Source: [Clostridium] innocuum | Lineage (GTDB): Bacteria > Bacillota_I > Bacilli_A > Erysipelotrichales > Erysipelotrichaceae | Direction of reading: 5' to 3' | DNA length: 64,000 nucleotides | NCBI GenBank assembly: GCA_012317185.1 | Contig: CP048838.1 | Location: forward strand, 4,650,001-4,714,000 | In this document: one piece after another, positions 1 through 8,041 of the stretch | Numbering within the stretch: the stretch's first letter is position 1 | Layout: each line of letters begins with the position of its first letter | Program-made: the position numbers and the translations under genes | Notes under the pieces: generated by a model | Database searches by the model: none | What the model was told of the DNA's origin: nothing | The model's input: only the letters and a program-made list of their open reading frames with translations

Positions 1-98
1 ACGATGATCTGCTTTGCCGGCAGTGTCTTCATCCATGCTGTCATGACCTGACCGTGAATCAGTCGGTCGTCAATACGAACCAGTAATAAATTTTCCAT
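1..98 (-). CDS. PTS mannose/sorbose-class EIIB, N-terminal part (runs off the window)
   Basis: Only the first 32 codons are present. The start is an ATG at 98 and the reading begins MENLLLVRIDDRLIHGQV, the signature N-terminus of mannose-family EIIB. The RIDDRLIHGQ motif carries the His (residue 15) that takes phosphate from EIIA and passes it to the sugar. It lies 15 bp after the EIIA gene on the same strand and is the last visible gene of the IIC-IID-epimerase-IIA-IIB operon. The remainder lies left of the window. Confidence 0.93.
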   Translation of the reverse strand, partial: MENLLLVRIDDRLIHGQVMTAWMKTLPAKQII

Positions 99-113
99 AT
101 GAATCGCTCCTTT

Positions 114-512
114 TTATCCTTTGTTATAGCGAATAGTACCAATGCTTTCCTTTGCCTCAGACTCCGCCATGGCCGCAAGATCATCCAATGTGGATTCCTC
201 ATTTCTACCCAGCGTCAATGTCAGCAGCATTGGCAGATTCGCACCGACAACGATGATGATATGCTGTTCTCTGGAAAGCATCAGAGAACGGTTAAACGGT
301 GTACCGCCACGAAGATCATTCAGCACAAGAACACCATCCCCGCTGTCTGTATCCTCAATCGCCTTTTTCAGCCGTTCCCCGTATGCATCCGGGTCCTCCC
401 CCGGCTGCAGCGCAACAGCAGCACATTGTGCAATGGTACCGCCAATCATTTCCGTGCTGCTTTTTAATCCTTCACAGAATACTCCGTGGCTTGCGATTAC
501 AAAACCAACCAT
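114..512 (-). CDS. PTS mannose-class EIIA
   Basis: A 132-residue cytoplasmic EIIA of the mannose/fructose/sorbose family. It accepts phosphate from HPr on a histidine and hands it to EIIB. The phosphorylatable His is in the N-terminal VIASHG motif (His9), followed by a GDGVLVLNDLRGGTPFN segment typical of the family. Length is close to the family norm of about 140. It starts 14 bp after the epimerase stop and precedes EIIB, so EIIA and EIIB are separate proteins here rather than the fused ManX type. The substrate cannot be told from this protein. Confidence 0.93.
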   Translation of the reverse strand: MVGFVIASHGVFCEGLKSSTEMIGGTIAQCAAVALQPGEDPDAYGERLKKAIEDTDSGDGVLVLNDLRGGTPFNRSLMLSREQHIIIVVGANLPMLLTLTLGRNEESTLDDLAAMAESEAKESIGTIRYNKG

Positions 513-526
513 AACTATACCTCGCT

Positions 527-1192
527 TTATTCTTCCAGCGCCTGTACATACGCCTTGTACATATCCTCAAACGTATCCAGTCCCCGGATAATACTGGATG
601 TTCCCACGACGAATGCATTGGCTCCTGCATCCCTCATGATTTTGCTGTTTTCCATGGTTGTATTTCCATCCACAACGATATCAATATCTTTTCCATATGC
701 ATCCAGAAGCTTACGCACTCTGTGAATCTTCTGCGGTGCATCCGGCACCATTTTCTGACCGGCAAAGCCCGGATTCACAGTCATTAGCGTGACATAGTCG
801 ATCAAATCGATGCATTCCTCCAGATACGCGATAGGCGTTCCCGGATTTAATACCAGTCCGGCTTTACAGCCCTTCTCCCGTATGGTCTGCAGCAGCTTAT
901 ATGGCTGTGCCGTTGTTTCCGGATGAAAGCTGATACGATCTCCCGGCTGGATATCATAATACTCCATATACTCCTCCGGGCGAAAGGACATAATATGCAC
1001 ATCAACCGGCAAACTGCATAAACGCTTGATATCCTTGTATACCGGTGTTCCCAGCATAACGTTTTTCACATAGGTTCCATCCATGATATCAAAATGCACA
1101 GAATCCAGCTGCACGTTTTCAAACAGCTTTAAATACGGTTTATATTCCTCTATCCTGCAGCACATGATAGACGGTGATACTTTTATATTCAT
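527..1192 (-). CDS. Ribulose-phosphate 3-epimerase family protein (AlsE-like)
   Basis: A TIM-barrel epimerase of 221 residues. Family landmarks are in order: SPSIMC near the N-terminus, HFDIMDGTYV, DVHIMSFRP, TVNPGFAGQ and IVVDGNTT (second catalytic Asp), then a phosphate-binding VVGTSSI loop. It resembles D-allulose-6-phosphate 3-epimerase (AlsE) more than housekeeping Rpe because it sits inside a sugar PTS operon, but substrate assignment is inference. The start at 1192 (MNIKVSP) has an AAAGG ribosome site 9 nt upstream. An ATG at 1198 is possible, and the open frame continues to 1264 without a better site. Confidence 0.88.
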   Translation of the reverse strand: MNIKVSPSIMCCRIEEYKPYLKLFENVQLDSVHFDIMDGTYVKNVMLGTPVYKDIKRLCSLPVDVHIMSFRPEEYMEYYDIQPGDRISFHPETTAQPYKLLQTIREKGCKAGLVLNPGTPIAYLEECIDLIDYVTLMTVNPGFAGQKMVPDAPQKIHRVRKLLDAYGKDIDIVVDGNTTMENSKIMRDAGANAFVVGTSSIIRGLDTFEDMYKAYVQALEE

Positions 1193-1280
1193 AAACATTT
1201 TCCTTTCTGACAGCACCTGCAGAATCGTGCAATACGTAAGGTTTTTACTCCCGCTGTATTGCACGTATCTATTGTTCTGC

Positions 1281-2117
1281 TTAGGCTCCTACACTCAGCA
1301 GTCCCAGCAGGGATGCCGCAATACCGATGACGAAGATAACTGCGATAATCAAGGTTGGATTCATTTTCTTCTTTACCATCCACCATACAAACAATGCTAT
1401 GACAAGAGGGATGGCCCCCGGCAGCAGCTGGTTGAAGATATCCTGTACGACAATTTTTACCTCACCCACTTTGAATTTCGCCGGGCAGATAACATTGATT
1501 CTGGAATATGCCATGTTACCGACAACCGTAAGACCGATGATAGAGAATGCCTCTGTAATCTTATTCAGCGTACCGCTTTGCAGAAGCTTGAAAATTGCCT
1601 GTTTCCCCTGTTTGTAGCCCAGCATGAAGCAGGTGTAGCCACAGCCGATCATCAGCACCTTATAAACGATTTCAAACAGGATCGGTCCTGCGAAATTTCC
1701 ATCCAGTGCCAGACTACAGCAGATACCGGCCAAAATCGGATATACAACCGCCTGTGATACCGTATCACCGATACCGGCCATCGGTCCCATCAGACCGGTA
1801 CGCAGCGCATTGATGTCTTCACCGCTGATATCCGCACCGTTTGCCTTCTGTTCCTCCATAGATACGGTAATACCGTGAATAACCGTACCAATCCAGGATG
1901 GCTCAGTATTGAAGAATTCCATATAGGTTTTCAGAGCTTCCACCTGTTCTTCCTTTGTATCATACAGCTTCTTCACCACAGTAATCATCATATTTGTATT
2001 ACCCAGTGCCTGCAGACGCTCATAGTTGTAGCAGGTTTCACTGGAATAGACCAATGCCCATGCTTTGACAAGATCTTTTTTGCTCAGTTCTTTTTTATTC
2101 ATAACGGCGTTGCTCAT
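1281..2117 (-). CDS. PTS mannose-class EIID
   Basis: A 278-residue membrane subunit of a mannose-family permease. It has the family segment LRTGLMGPMAGIGDTV in the middle and hydrophobic helices towards the C-terminus, including the last helix rich in Ile/Val/Leu. EIID forms the membrane channel together with EIIC. It follows the EIIC gene with only 2 bp between stop and start, consistent with translational coupling, and is followed by the epimerase. Confidence 0.95.
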   Translation of the reverse strand: MSNAVMNKKELSKKDLVKAWALVYSSETCYNYERLQALGNTNMMITVVKKLYDTKEEQVEALKTYMEFFNTEPSWIGTVIHGITVSMEEQKANGADISGEDINALRTGLMGPMAGIGDTVSQAVVYPILAGICCSLALDGNFAGPILFEIVYKVLMIGCGYTCFMLGYKQGKQAIFKLLQSGTLNKITEAFSIIGLTVVGNMAYSRINVICPAKFKVGEVKIVVQDIFNQLLPGAIPLVIALFVWWMVKKKMNPTLIIAVIFVIGIAASLLGLLSVGA

Positions 2118-2119
2118 GA

Positions 2120-2866
2120 TTATGCTCCTCCTTCTTCCCGATCTCTGCTAAAGAAGTACATCACTGCTGCAATGACGGCAGAGAATATAAACAGTGACAT
2201 GGTGTCCAGCTTCAGATATACCGTTGCGAAGAAACCGAAGAAGAAGAATGCAATCAGCTTTTTCTTTCCCAGATAATTCAACAGCATTGCAATACCAAGC
2301 GCCGGCATGATCGCACCAACCAGATTCAATGCATCAACGAGCCACTGCGGAATCATGGCAAGTGTATCCTGTGCCCACTGTGCCCCGTACAGAATCATCA
2401 TCATTACCGGAATACCGTATAATACAAAGGACAGAATACCGGAAGGTACATAGTTCATCAGACGCACACCCTTCAGGTTGCCGTCTTCCAGATATTTATC
2501 GGCACGGTGTACCCAGACAGAATTCAGCGTCATATACGCCTGATTGATCAGAATACCAAGCAATGACAATGTTACAGCAAAGCTGACAGCCAGCTTCGGA
2601 TCAGCTCCGGACAGAATCGTCAGAGCAGTACCGTAAATACCTGCGACCATCAGGTTTCCAGGCATAGAGCCTCCGGCTGTGATCCAGCCAAGATAGGTCA
2701 GCTGAATATAGGCAGCTGCCTGCATACCGAGAACAGGCTCTCCCATAATGACACCTGTAAGGAATCCGGACCAGATCGGATATAACCATGTTCTTGTGAT
2801 AAGGTGTGAAAACCACCACTGACTGCCTGTAGCAAGCAGCGCTACTAAGATAGCTTGAATTAGCAT
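2120..2866 (-). CDS. PTS mannose-class EIIC
   Basis: First gene of the operon, 248 residues, very hydrophobic throughout. It has the EIIC-type conserved segment PVLGMQAAAYIQLTYLGWI and the GGSMPGN motif. It is the sugar-translocating membrane subunit. A GGGAGG ribosome site precedes the ATG at 2866. The upstream region holds a cre-like sequence and an inverted repeat, so transcription probably starts in the 2.9-3.2 kb gap, divergent from the RpiR regulator. Confidence 0.95.
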   Translation of the reverse strand: MLIQAILVALLATGSQWWFSHLITRTWLYPIWSGFLTGVIMGEPVLGMQAAAYIQLTYLGWITAGGSMPGNLMVAGIYGTALTILSGADPKLAVSFAVTLSLLGILINQAYMTLNSVWVHRADKYLEDGNLKGVRLMNYVPSGILSFVLYGIPVMMMILYGAQWAQDTLAMIPQWLVDALNLVGAIMPALGIAMLLNYLGKKKLIAFFFFGFFATVYLKLDTMSLFIFSAVIAAVMYFFSRDREEGGA

Positions 2867-3000
2867 TTGTAATGCCTCCCTTTCTCAAAATGAGTGATAA
2901 ACAGTAATTGACGGATGTCGCTTCCATCCGTTGTCCATATATCCCCCGTCAGTAACTCATATTCACCCGCCTTTCTCTTTCTGACGCATATGGTCGGAAA

Positions 3001-3014
3001 CGAAAACGTTTACA
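3001..3014 (-). promoter_or_regulatory. cre-like box (CcpA site)
   Basis: CGAAAACGTTTACA fits the catabolite-responsive element pattern TGNAANCGNTNNCA at all but the first base. It sits 135 bp upstream of the PTS EIIC start, a position compatible with carbon catabolite repression of that operon. Binding by CcpA is inferred from the pattern only. Confidence 0.5.
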
Positions 3015-3206
3015 TCACGTTTACGATTCTGATTGTATCCTCGCAAGTCTATCATGGCAATGGATTTGGATTGGAAAGCTTTACCGATTTTTCGACATAG
3101 ATGTAAATTTAATTTTTGTGTTTATAAAATACATGATAAATAAAGGGGCAGAGCATTCTGCAAAGATTTTCAGTGATAATGCAGCTTTGTATTATCTAAA
3201 ATTAAC

Positions 3207-3235
3207 TGGAAACGGTGAAACGTAGTTGTTATAAT
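3207..3235 (+). promoter_or_regulatory. Probable sigma-A promoter of the RpiR gene
   Basis: TGGAAA (3207-3212) and a perfect TATAAT (3230-3235) are separated by 17 bp. The -10 box lies about 25 bp before the RpiR start, so the transcript leader would be very short. The -35 box matches consensus at 4 of 6 positions. Confidence 0.45.
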
Positions 3236-3260
3236 GGTAAAAAGAAAGAAAGGGATATGA

Positions 3261-3998
3261 ATGATAATACAAATAAGCAAAGAGGTCTATGATAATCTTT
3301 CTGATTCGGAACAACAGGTAATCAACTATCTGAACGAAAACGAAGCCAGCATTCCGCTGATGTCTATCACGACGATTGCGGAGAAAACGTTTACCTCTCC
3401 AGCAACTGTTTCACGTACCATACAGAAATGCGGCTTTCGCGGGATTTCCGAGCTGCGCTATAAAATCAGCAAGCGTGCTGAGCATACCGATGATTCCTAT
3501 GTCGTTAATAAAGTTTTGAACAAGTCCTACAAGGAATGTGTAAAGACGATTGACAATATCTGCGTGACCAATATACTCAAAATTATCGAGTACGTTAAAG
3601 CTGCGGAGAAAATTTTCATTTATGCTCGGGGATTCACTGCACTGGTTGCGGATGAGCTTTGCATGCAGCTGCAGCTGCTCGGCTACAATGCGCTTGTGGT
3701 AAAGGATGTAACATGGATGGTGAAAACCGATAAGCTGGTGAATGCAAATGATCTTGTCATCATTCTCTCTGTCATGAACACCACGCCGGAGCTTGCGAGC
3801 AGTGCACGGATGGCGAAACGGACAGGCGCAAAGGTTGTGACCTGCTGCTGTAAGGAAGGCACTCCGCTGGAGCGCTATTCGGATGTAAGCATCATCGGTT
3901 ATGCGGAAACCATCACCAGCAATAAAACGATTACCGTGATTTCCAGGATACCGCTGTATATCATCACACGAACGATTGTCGAATATCTGACTCTGTAA
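3261..3998 (+). CDS. RpiR-family transcriptional regulator
   Basis: A 245-residue regulator with an N-terminal winged helix-turn-helix (residues ~1-75; segment TTIAEKTFTSPATVSRTIQKCGF) and a C-terminal SIS sugar-phosphate-binding domain (residues ~105-235). RpiR proteins sense a phosphorylated sugar intermediate. Its position between the leftward PTS-epimerase operon and the rightward dehydrogenase-aldolase operon suggests it controls both. An AAAGGG ribosome site precedes the ATG. A CGCTGC-loop-GCAGCG hairpin with a T run follows the stop. Confidence 0.9.
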   Translation: MIIQISKEVYDNLSDSEQQVINYLNENEASIPLMSITTIAEKTFTSPATVSRTIQKCGFRGISELRYKISKRAEHTDDSYVVNKVLNKSYKECVKTIDNICVTNILKIIEYVKAAEKIFIYARGFTALVADELCMQLQLLGYNALVVKDVTWMVKTDKLVNANDLVIILSVMNTTPELASSARMAKRTGAKVVTCCCKEGTPLERYSDVSIIGYAETITSNKTITVISRIPLYIITRTIVEYLTL

Positions 3999-4001
3999 GA
4001 C

Positions 4002-4026
4002 CGCTGCCAGCCGCAGCGCTTTTTTT
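4002..4026 (+). terminator. Intrinsic terminator after the RpiR gene
   Basis: A six-base-pair GC-rich stem CGCTGC / GCAGCG with a five-base loop is followed directly by C and seven T. It is well placed just after the regulator stop codon and separates it from the dehydrogenase operon. Confidence 0.8.
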
Positions 4027-4109
4027 ATATCGCAGCAACAGCAGGAAAAGCTTTTCAAGACCACTTTAAATCAGCTGTTATCTGAAAACAATTTCAAGCA
4101 GTCAGGTAC

Positions 4110-4124
4110 TATACTGAAAGTATA
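4110..4124. repeat. Inverted repeat upstream of the dehydrogenase gene
   Basis: TATACT-GAA-AGTATA is a perfect 6-bp inverted repeat just before the AGGAGG ribosome site of the next gene. It could be a regulator-binding site overlapping the -10 region, or part of a leader hairpin. The sequence does not decide between these. Confidence 0.4.
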
Positions 4125-4140
4125 CATGAGGAGGTAGTCT

Positions 4141-5196
4141 ATGGAAAAAGAAATGCGGTGTGCCGTATTTACAAAGCAGAGAACAGTGGAGCTTCAGCAC
4201 TTTCCGATTCCGGAGGTGGAGGATGATAAAATACTGGTCAGAATTGAAGCCTGCGGTATCTGTACATGGGAGCAAAGGGTGTTTACAGGGAGAATTCCTG
4301 CAAAGTATCCGCTGATCGGCGGGCATGAAGCAGCAGGAAGAATTGCCGCGGTGGGAAAGGCGGTTCGCGGTGACTGGAGCATCGGACAGAGGGTGATTGT
4401 CGGTGTCACACTTCCCTGCCGTTCCTGCTATTACTGTAAACAGCATGAGGAGCAGAGCTGTTTGAACTTCAATACCGATCAGATACTCAGCGGACAGCCC
4501 TACCCCGGTACCGGCGGGTTCAGTGAATATATGATGGCGGTACCCTACAGCATATTTCCCTACGAACATATAACACCGCAGGAGGCCTGCATCTGTGAAC
4601 CGGTTTCCTGTGTTCTTCACAGTGTAGAAACTGTCGATCCGCAGTTCGGAGATACCTGCGTTATCATCGGAGCCGGTATCATGGGACTTCTGCATGTCCA
4701 GCTGTGCGTGAAAAAGGGATGTCTTGTAATTGTTACCGATATGGACGAGGAACGTCTAAAGCTTGCGAAAACCATGGGGGCGCAGTATACGATCAATCCA
4801 CACAGGGAGCATGCGGAGAAACGCATTCTGGAGCTGACACACAGCAGAAAAGCACAGGTGGTATTCGACACAACACCTGCCGCAGCTGTTGTGGAAGAGG
4901 CCTGCCGTTATGTCGGCAATACCGGCAAGCTGATGATTTACAGCGGTATCTACCCAAACAAACCCGTACAGCTGGATGCCCACTGGATTCATAAGGGCAG
5001 TATTCAGATTCTGGGAACTGCAAATTCCAACGACCGCGACTTTATGCGTGCTGCAGTCATGATTTCAGAAGGTATTCTGGATGTAAAGCCCTTTATCAGC
5101 AATGTCTTTGCTGTGGAAAACGCACAGCAGGCGCTGGAGTCATCCTGCCAGGGAAACACGTTTCGTAATATTATCACATTCGACGAACAGTCATAA
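4141..5196 (+). CDS. Zinc-dependent medium-chain dehydrogenase (polyol/sugar-phosphate type)
   Basis: A 351-residue MDR-superfamily enzyme. It has a catalytic-zinc Cys in CGICTWE, the GGHEAAG motif with the second ligand, a four-Cys structural zinc loop (CRSCYYCKQHEEQSC), and an NAD-binding Rossmann turn around VIIGAGIMGLLHVQ. Enzymes of this group oxidise polyols or sugar-alcohol phosphates with NAD(P). A strong AGGAGG site precedes the ATG. The downstream aldolase starts 10 bp after its stop, so the two are co-transcribed. Its substrate is unknown. Confidence 0.9.
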   Translation: MEKEMRCAVFTKQRTVELQHFPIPEVEDDKILVRIEACGICTWEQRVFTGRIPAKYPLIGGHEAAGRIAAVGKAVRGDWSIGQRVIVGVTLPCRSCYYCKQHEEQSCLNFNTDQILSGQPYPGTGGFSEYMMAVPYSIFPYEHITPQEACICEPVSCVLHSVETVDPQFGDTCVIIGAGIMGLLHVQLCVKKGCLVIVTDMDEERLKLAKTMGAQYTINPHREHAEKRILELTHSRKAQVVFDTTPAAAVVEEACRYVGNTGKLMIYSGIYPNKPVQLDAHWIHKGSIQILGTANSNDRDFMRAAVMISEGILDVKPFISNVFAVENAQQALESSCQGNTFRNIITFDEQS

Positions 5197-5206
5197 GGAG
5201 GAAAAA

Positions 5207-6076
5207 ATGCTGGTTACTACAAAAGAACTGCTCTGTGTCGCAAATGCAGAGAATAAGGCGATTGGAGCCTTTAACATCACCGGTCTGGAAACGCTGCAGG
5301 CTGTATTGCAGGCAGCTGAAAGCAGAAAAGAACCTGTGATTCTGCAATTTGCACAGGTTCATGAGGAGGAACAAATTATTAGTCTGAATATCATCGGCCC
5401 TATTATGGTCATGATGGCTGATCAGGCAACGATTCCGGTTGCCGTACATCTCGACCATGGTGTAGATCTTCATATTCTGAAAAAAGCACTGGACATGGGA
5501 TTTACCTCAATCATGTTCGACGGTTCCTCGCTGCCCTATGGAGAAAATATCGCATATACAAGGATGGCTGTCAGTATGGCGCAGGAATACGGAGCCAGTG
5601 TGGAGGCGGAAATCGGTCAGATGGCTGGGATTACCCTCAACGATCGGAAAATAACAGAAAACCGCAAGGTGGATCGAAGGATGTTTACCGATCCTCTGAT
5701 TGCACAGGATTTTGTAGAAAAGACCGGTGTTGACTGCCTGGCATGTGCATTTGGCACCGTGCACGGACTATACACGACGAAGCCCTGTCTGGACTATGAT
5801 CTGGTAAAGGAGCTGGATGCGGCAATCGGTGTCCCCATTGTTATGCATGGCGGCAGCGGTGTCAGCGAGGCAGATTATGATATCGTGATTGAAAACGGTG
5901 TACGCAAGGTCAACTACTATACCTATATGGCGAAAAGCGGAGGGGAAGCAGCGAGAGCATATGCATCTGCTTCTGATATTGTTTACTTCCATGATATAGC
6001 AAATACGGCAATAGCGGCAATGCGCAGTAATGTGGAGGAAGCACTCCGCATCTTTGCGCACCACAGGGAGGACTGA
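5207..6076 (+). CDS. Class II (zinc) ketose-bisphosphate aldolase, GatY/KbaY-like
   Basis: A 289-residue TIM-barrel aldolase. The Zn-binding VHLDHGVD motif, the GFTSIMFDGS strand, the EAEIGQMAG segment and the phosphate-binding MHGGSGV loop are all present. The family cleaves fructose- or tagatose-1,6-bisphosphate type substrates into DHAP and an aldehyde. The chosen start at 5207 follows an AAGGAGG box. An open frame extends upstream into the preceding gene but has no start signal. It sits between two zinc dehydrogenases and is paralogous to the aldolases at 46116-46970 and 52473-53318. Confidence 0.92.
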   Translation: MLVTTKELLCVANAENKAIGAFNITGLETLQAVLQAAESRKEPVILQFAQVHEEEQIISLNIIGPIMVMMADQATIPVAVHLDHGVDLHILKKALDMGFTSIMFDGSSLPYGENIAYTRMAVSMAQEYGASVEAEIGQMAGITLNDRKITENRKVDRRMFTDPLIAQDFVEKTGVDCLACAFGTVHGLYTTKPCLDYDLVKELDAAIGVPIVMHGGSGVSEADYDIVIENGVRKVNYYTYMAKSGGEAARAYASASDIVYFHDIANTAIAAMRSNVEEALRIFAHHRED

Positions 6077-6077
6077 T

Positions 6078-7100
6078 ATGAAAGCAGCTGTATATTTTGG
6101 ACGCCATGATGTCCGAATCACTGATTTCAAAGAACCGCCTTTAACTGATACAGGCGTTAAGATTGCTGTTTCCTACTGCGGGCTGTGCGGTACCGATTTA
6201 CACAAATATGATGGAAAGGGTGGGTCACGTCCTGTGATTCCTCCTGTTGTACTTGGTCATGAGGCGAGCGGTGTGATTGTGGAAACAGGAAAAAGTGTGA
6301 GTAAATTTCAGGTTGGTGAGCGCGTCTGCGTTGACCCTAACTGGAGCTGTGGCCATTGTGCCTGCTGTCAGGAGGGAATGACACACATGTGTGAGAATAG
6401 TCGTGGAGTTGTGAAAGGCTTTGCACAGTACATCTGTCCTCCGCAGGAAAATGTATATCCGATTCCGGATTCGCTGTCTCTTAAGCATGCAGCGCTCGCT
6501 GAACCGCTATCATGCTGTCTGCACGGCATGGATTTGCTGGATGTACATCTTGGAGATCATGTTCTCATCGTGGGTATGGGGGCAATCGGTTCCATGATGG
6601 TACAGCTGTGCCGTCTTGCAGGAGCTGCCCATATCGTTGTAGTAGAGCCACAGCGTGAAAAAAAAGAGCTGGCGGTAAAGCTTGGCGCAACCATGTTTTT
6701 ATCACCCGATGATGATGTTATCGGTATCCTGCAGCAGGAACAGCTTCATATAAGCAGGGTCATGGAATGTGTGGGATTAAAAGCAACCATCGAAGATGCC
6801 TTCCGATATGCAGGAAAATGTGCAACTGTCGTGCTGTTTGGTTTAGGTGATCCACAGCATCCGGCTGTTTTTGATCAGTACAGTGCGTTCCAAAAGGAGC
6901 TTACCATTAAAACAAGCTTTGTCAATCCGCATACAACTCAGCGTGCAATCAATCTGTTGTCCACAAAAGCCATAGACTGTGATGCCATCATAAGCCGAAT
7001 TATGCCGCTAGAGGATGTTGTGGAGGAGCTGCGGACACAGGAGTGGTTCCGCAAGGGAAAGGTCATTGTAAAAATCGGCGGGGATATGGAAGAACGCTGA
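6078..7100 (+). CDS. Zinc-dependent medium-chain dehydrogenase (second of the pair)
   Basis: A 340-residue MDR enzyme starting MKAAVYFGRHDVRI. It has the catalytic CGLCGTDLH motif, LGHEASG, a structural zinc loop CGHCACCQEGMTHMC and a Rossmann segment VLIVGMGAIGSMMVQ. It resembles sorbitol/butanediol-type dehydrogenases. The start overlaps the end of the aldolase gene (stop at 6076, ATG at 6078, with GGGAGGA upstream), so it is the third gene of the same operon. It is clearly different in sequence from the dehydrogenase at 4141, suggesting two distinct oxidation or reduction steps. Confidence 0.9.
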   Translation: MKAAVYFGRHDVRITDFKEPPLTDTGVKIAVSYCGLCGTDLHKYDGKGGSRPVIPPVVLGHEASGVIVETGKSVSKFQVGERVCVDPNWSCGHCACCQEGMTHMCENSRGVVKGFAQYICPPQENVYPIPDSLSLKHAALAEPLSCCLHGMDLLDVHLGDHVLIVGMGAIGSMMVQLCRLAGAAHIVVVEPQREKKELAVKLGATMFLSPDDDVIGILQQEQLHISRVMECVGLKATIEDAFRYAGKCATVVLFGLGDPQHPAVFDQYSAFQKELTIKTSFVNPHTTQRAINLLSTKAIDCDAIISRIMPLEDVVEELRTQEWFRKGKVIVKIGGDMEER

Positions 7101-7575
7101 CAAGACCTCGTTTAGCAATGTTTCTATCTTTTTGAGGTGACAGCTGAGAATTTCCATTGTAATCTAACGCATAAAAACATGGCTTCTTAAAGGGGCCATG
7201 TTTTTTTCTATGCTATTCTCCATTAGTCGAAGGGCTATACTCTGTAAAAATTATCCGGTTAAGCTGTGATACACTTTTCTGACACCTCTGCGGCTTATTC
7301 CGGTAAACGAACCCTTACTGAATTATCACAGGAACCGCTTTCTCATTGTTAATAACCGCATAGTGAAATCCATAATGCTTGCATAGCCCGTTCCTGCAGC
7401 ATGAAATTGTGCAGCGTGAGTAGCTTTCCTCAGCTGAATCCTATACTTTTTCAGACATGTGCGATATATAGCATGCGCTTCAGCTTTCATCAGTTATGCT
7501 TCGATTTCATGAAAGATATCCGGGAACGAAGCCAAGCAGTAAGCTATTGCCTTTTTACGATACAGTATGCTTTCA
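7101..7575. other. Convergent intergenic region
   Basis: A 475-bp gap between the rightward dehydrogenase operon and the leftward PTS EIIA. It holds a bidirectional terminator near its left end. Short open frames exist, including one at 7401-7640 running into the EIIA gene, but they lack ribosome sites and recognisable protein character. Nothing else was identified. Confidence 0.5.
7173..7207. terminator. Bidirectional intrinsic terminator
   Basis: An AAAAACATGGC arm and a GCCATGTTTTTTT arm form an 11-bp stem around a loop of about 11 bases. The A run on one side and the T run on the other let it work for the rightward dehydrogenase operon and for the leftward transcripts. Confidence 0.75.
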
Positions 7576-8028
7576 TCAGCTCTCCGGTTTCCATTTATCT
7601 ACAAACACTTTTTTTAATTGCTGCAGCTTTAGTTTTCTGATATCCGACTGAAATTCTTTATCCTGAAACAGATTTATCGTATTTTGCAAAGCACGAAGCT
7701 GAACTGCACCGTCCATCACCGCCAAATTCAAAACAAAATCTACCGGAAGCTCTTCCTGTGTATTATCCATTCGATGAAAGGATACCGGTGTTGCCAATCT
7801 TAATAAACAAATACCATTCTTATGTATGCTGCAGCAGGACTCCGCATGGGGTATTGCCACCGGCACCAGTGTTGCTAATCCGGTAGGATACATTTGCTCC
7901 CTTTTAATACAATTCTGATAAAAGTCAGCTTCCACACACCCGTTCTTATATAACTCATCAGCAGTCATCTGAATAGCCTCTTTCCATGAAACAGGATTCC
8001 CTTCTATTACATAAATGTTGTCTACCAT
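7576..8028 (-). CDS. PTS EIIA, fructose/mannitol/galactitol superfamily
   Basis: A 150-residue EIIA domain protein. The phosphorylated His lies in VAIPHAESCCS, the typical motif of the fructose-mannitol-galactitol EIIA fold. It is the last gene of the operon that also encodes a galactitol-class EIIB and EIIC (12392-12718 and 11060-12340), so it probably serves as the GatA equivalent although it is separated from them by two enzyme genes. It lies 13 bp after the dehydrogenase stop. Confidence 0.88.
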   Translation of the reverse strand: MVDNIYVIEGNPVSWKEAIQMTADELYKNGCVEADFYQNCIKREQMYPTGLATLVPVAIPHAESCCSIHKNGICLLRLATPVSFHRMDNTQEELPVDFVLNLAVMDGAVQLRALQNTINLFQDKEFQSDIRKLKLQQLKKVFVDKWKPES

Positions 8029-8041
8029 ACCCGTCTTCCCT

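Larger units (their letters stand above)
2867..3260. other. Divergent intergenic region between the PTS operon and rpiR-type regulator
   Basis: A 394-bp stretch without a gene. It contains a 7-bp inverted repeat ACGGATG / CATCCGT (2911-2917 and 2925-2931) in the leader of the leftward PTS mRNA, a cre-like box at 3001-3014, and a likely promoter for the rightward regulator near 3207-3235. No small ORF with a convincing ribosome site was seen. Confidence 0.6.

Noticed and set aside
142..591. Rightward ORF of 149 codons over the PTS EIIA gene
   Set aside because: It lies antisense to a gene with clear EIIA motifs and has no ribosome site or protein-like character.
3411..4064. Leftward ORF of 217 codons antisense to the RpiR regulator
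   Set aside because: Shadow frame; the rightward frame has clear helix-turn-helix and SIS domains.
7401..7640. Rightward 79-codon ORF in the convergent gap
   Set aside because: It overlaps the end of the EIIA gene antisense, lacks a ribosome site, and its Ser/Phe/Cys-rich composition is that of a chance frame.
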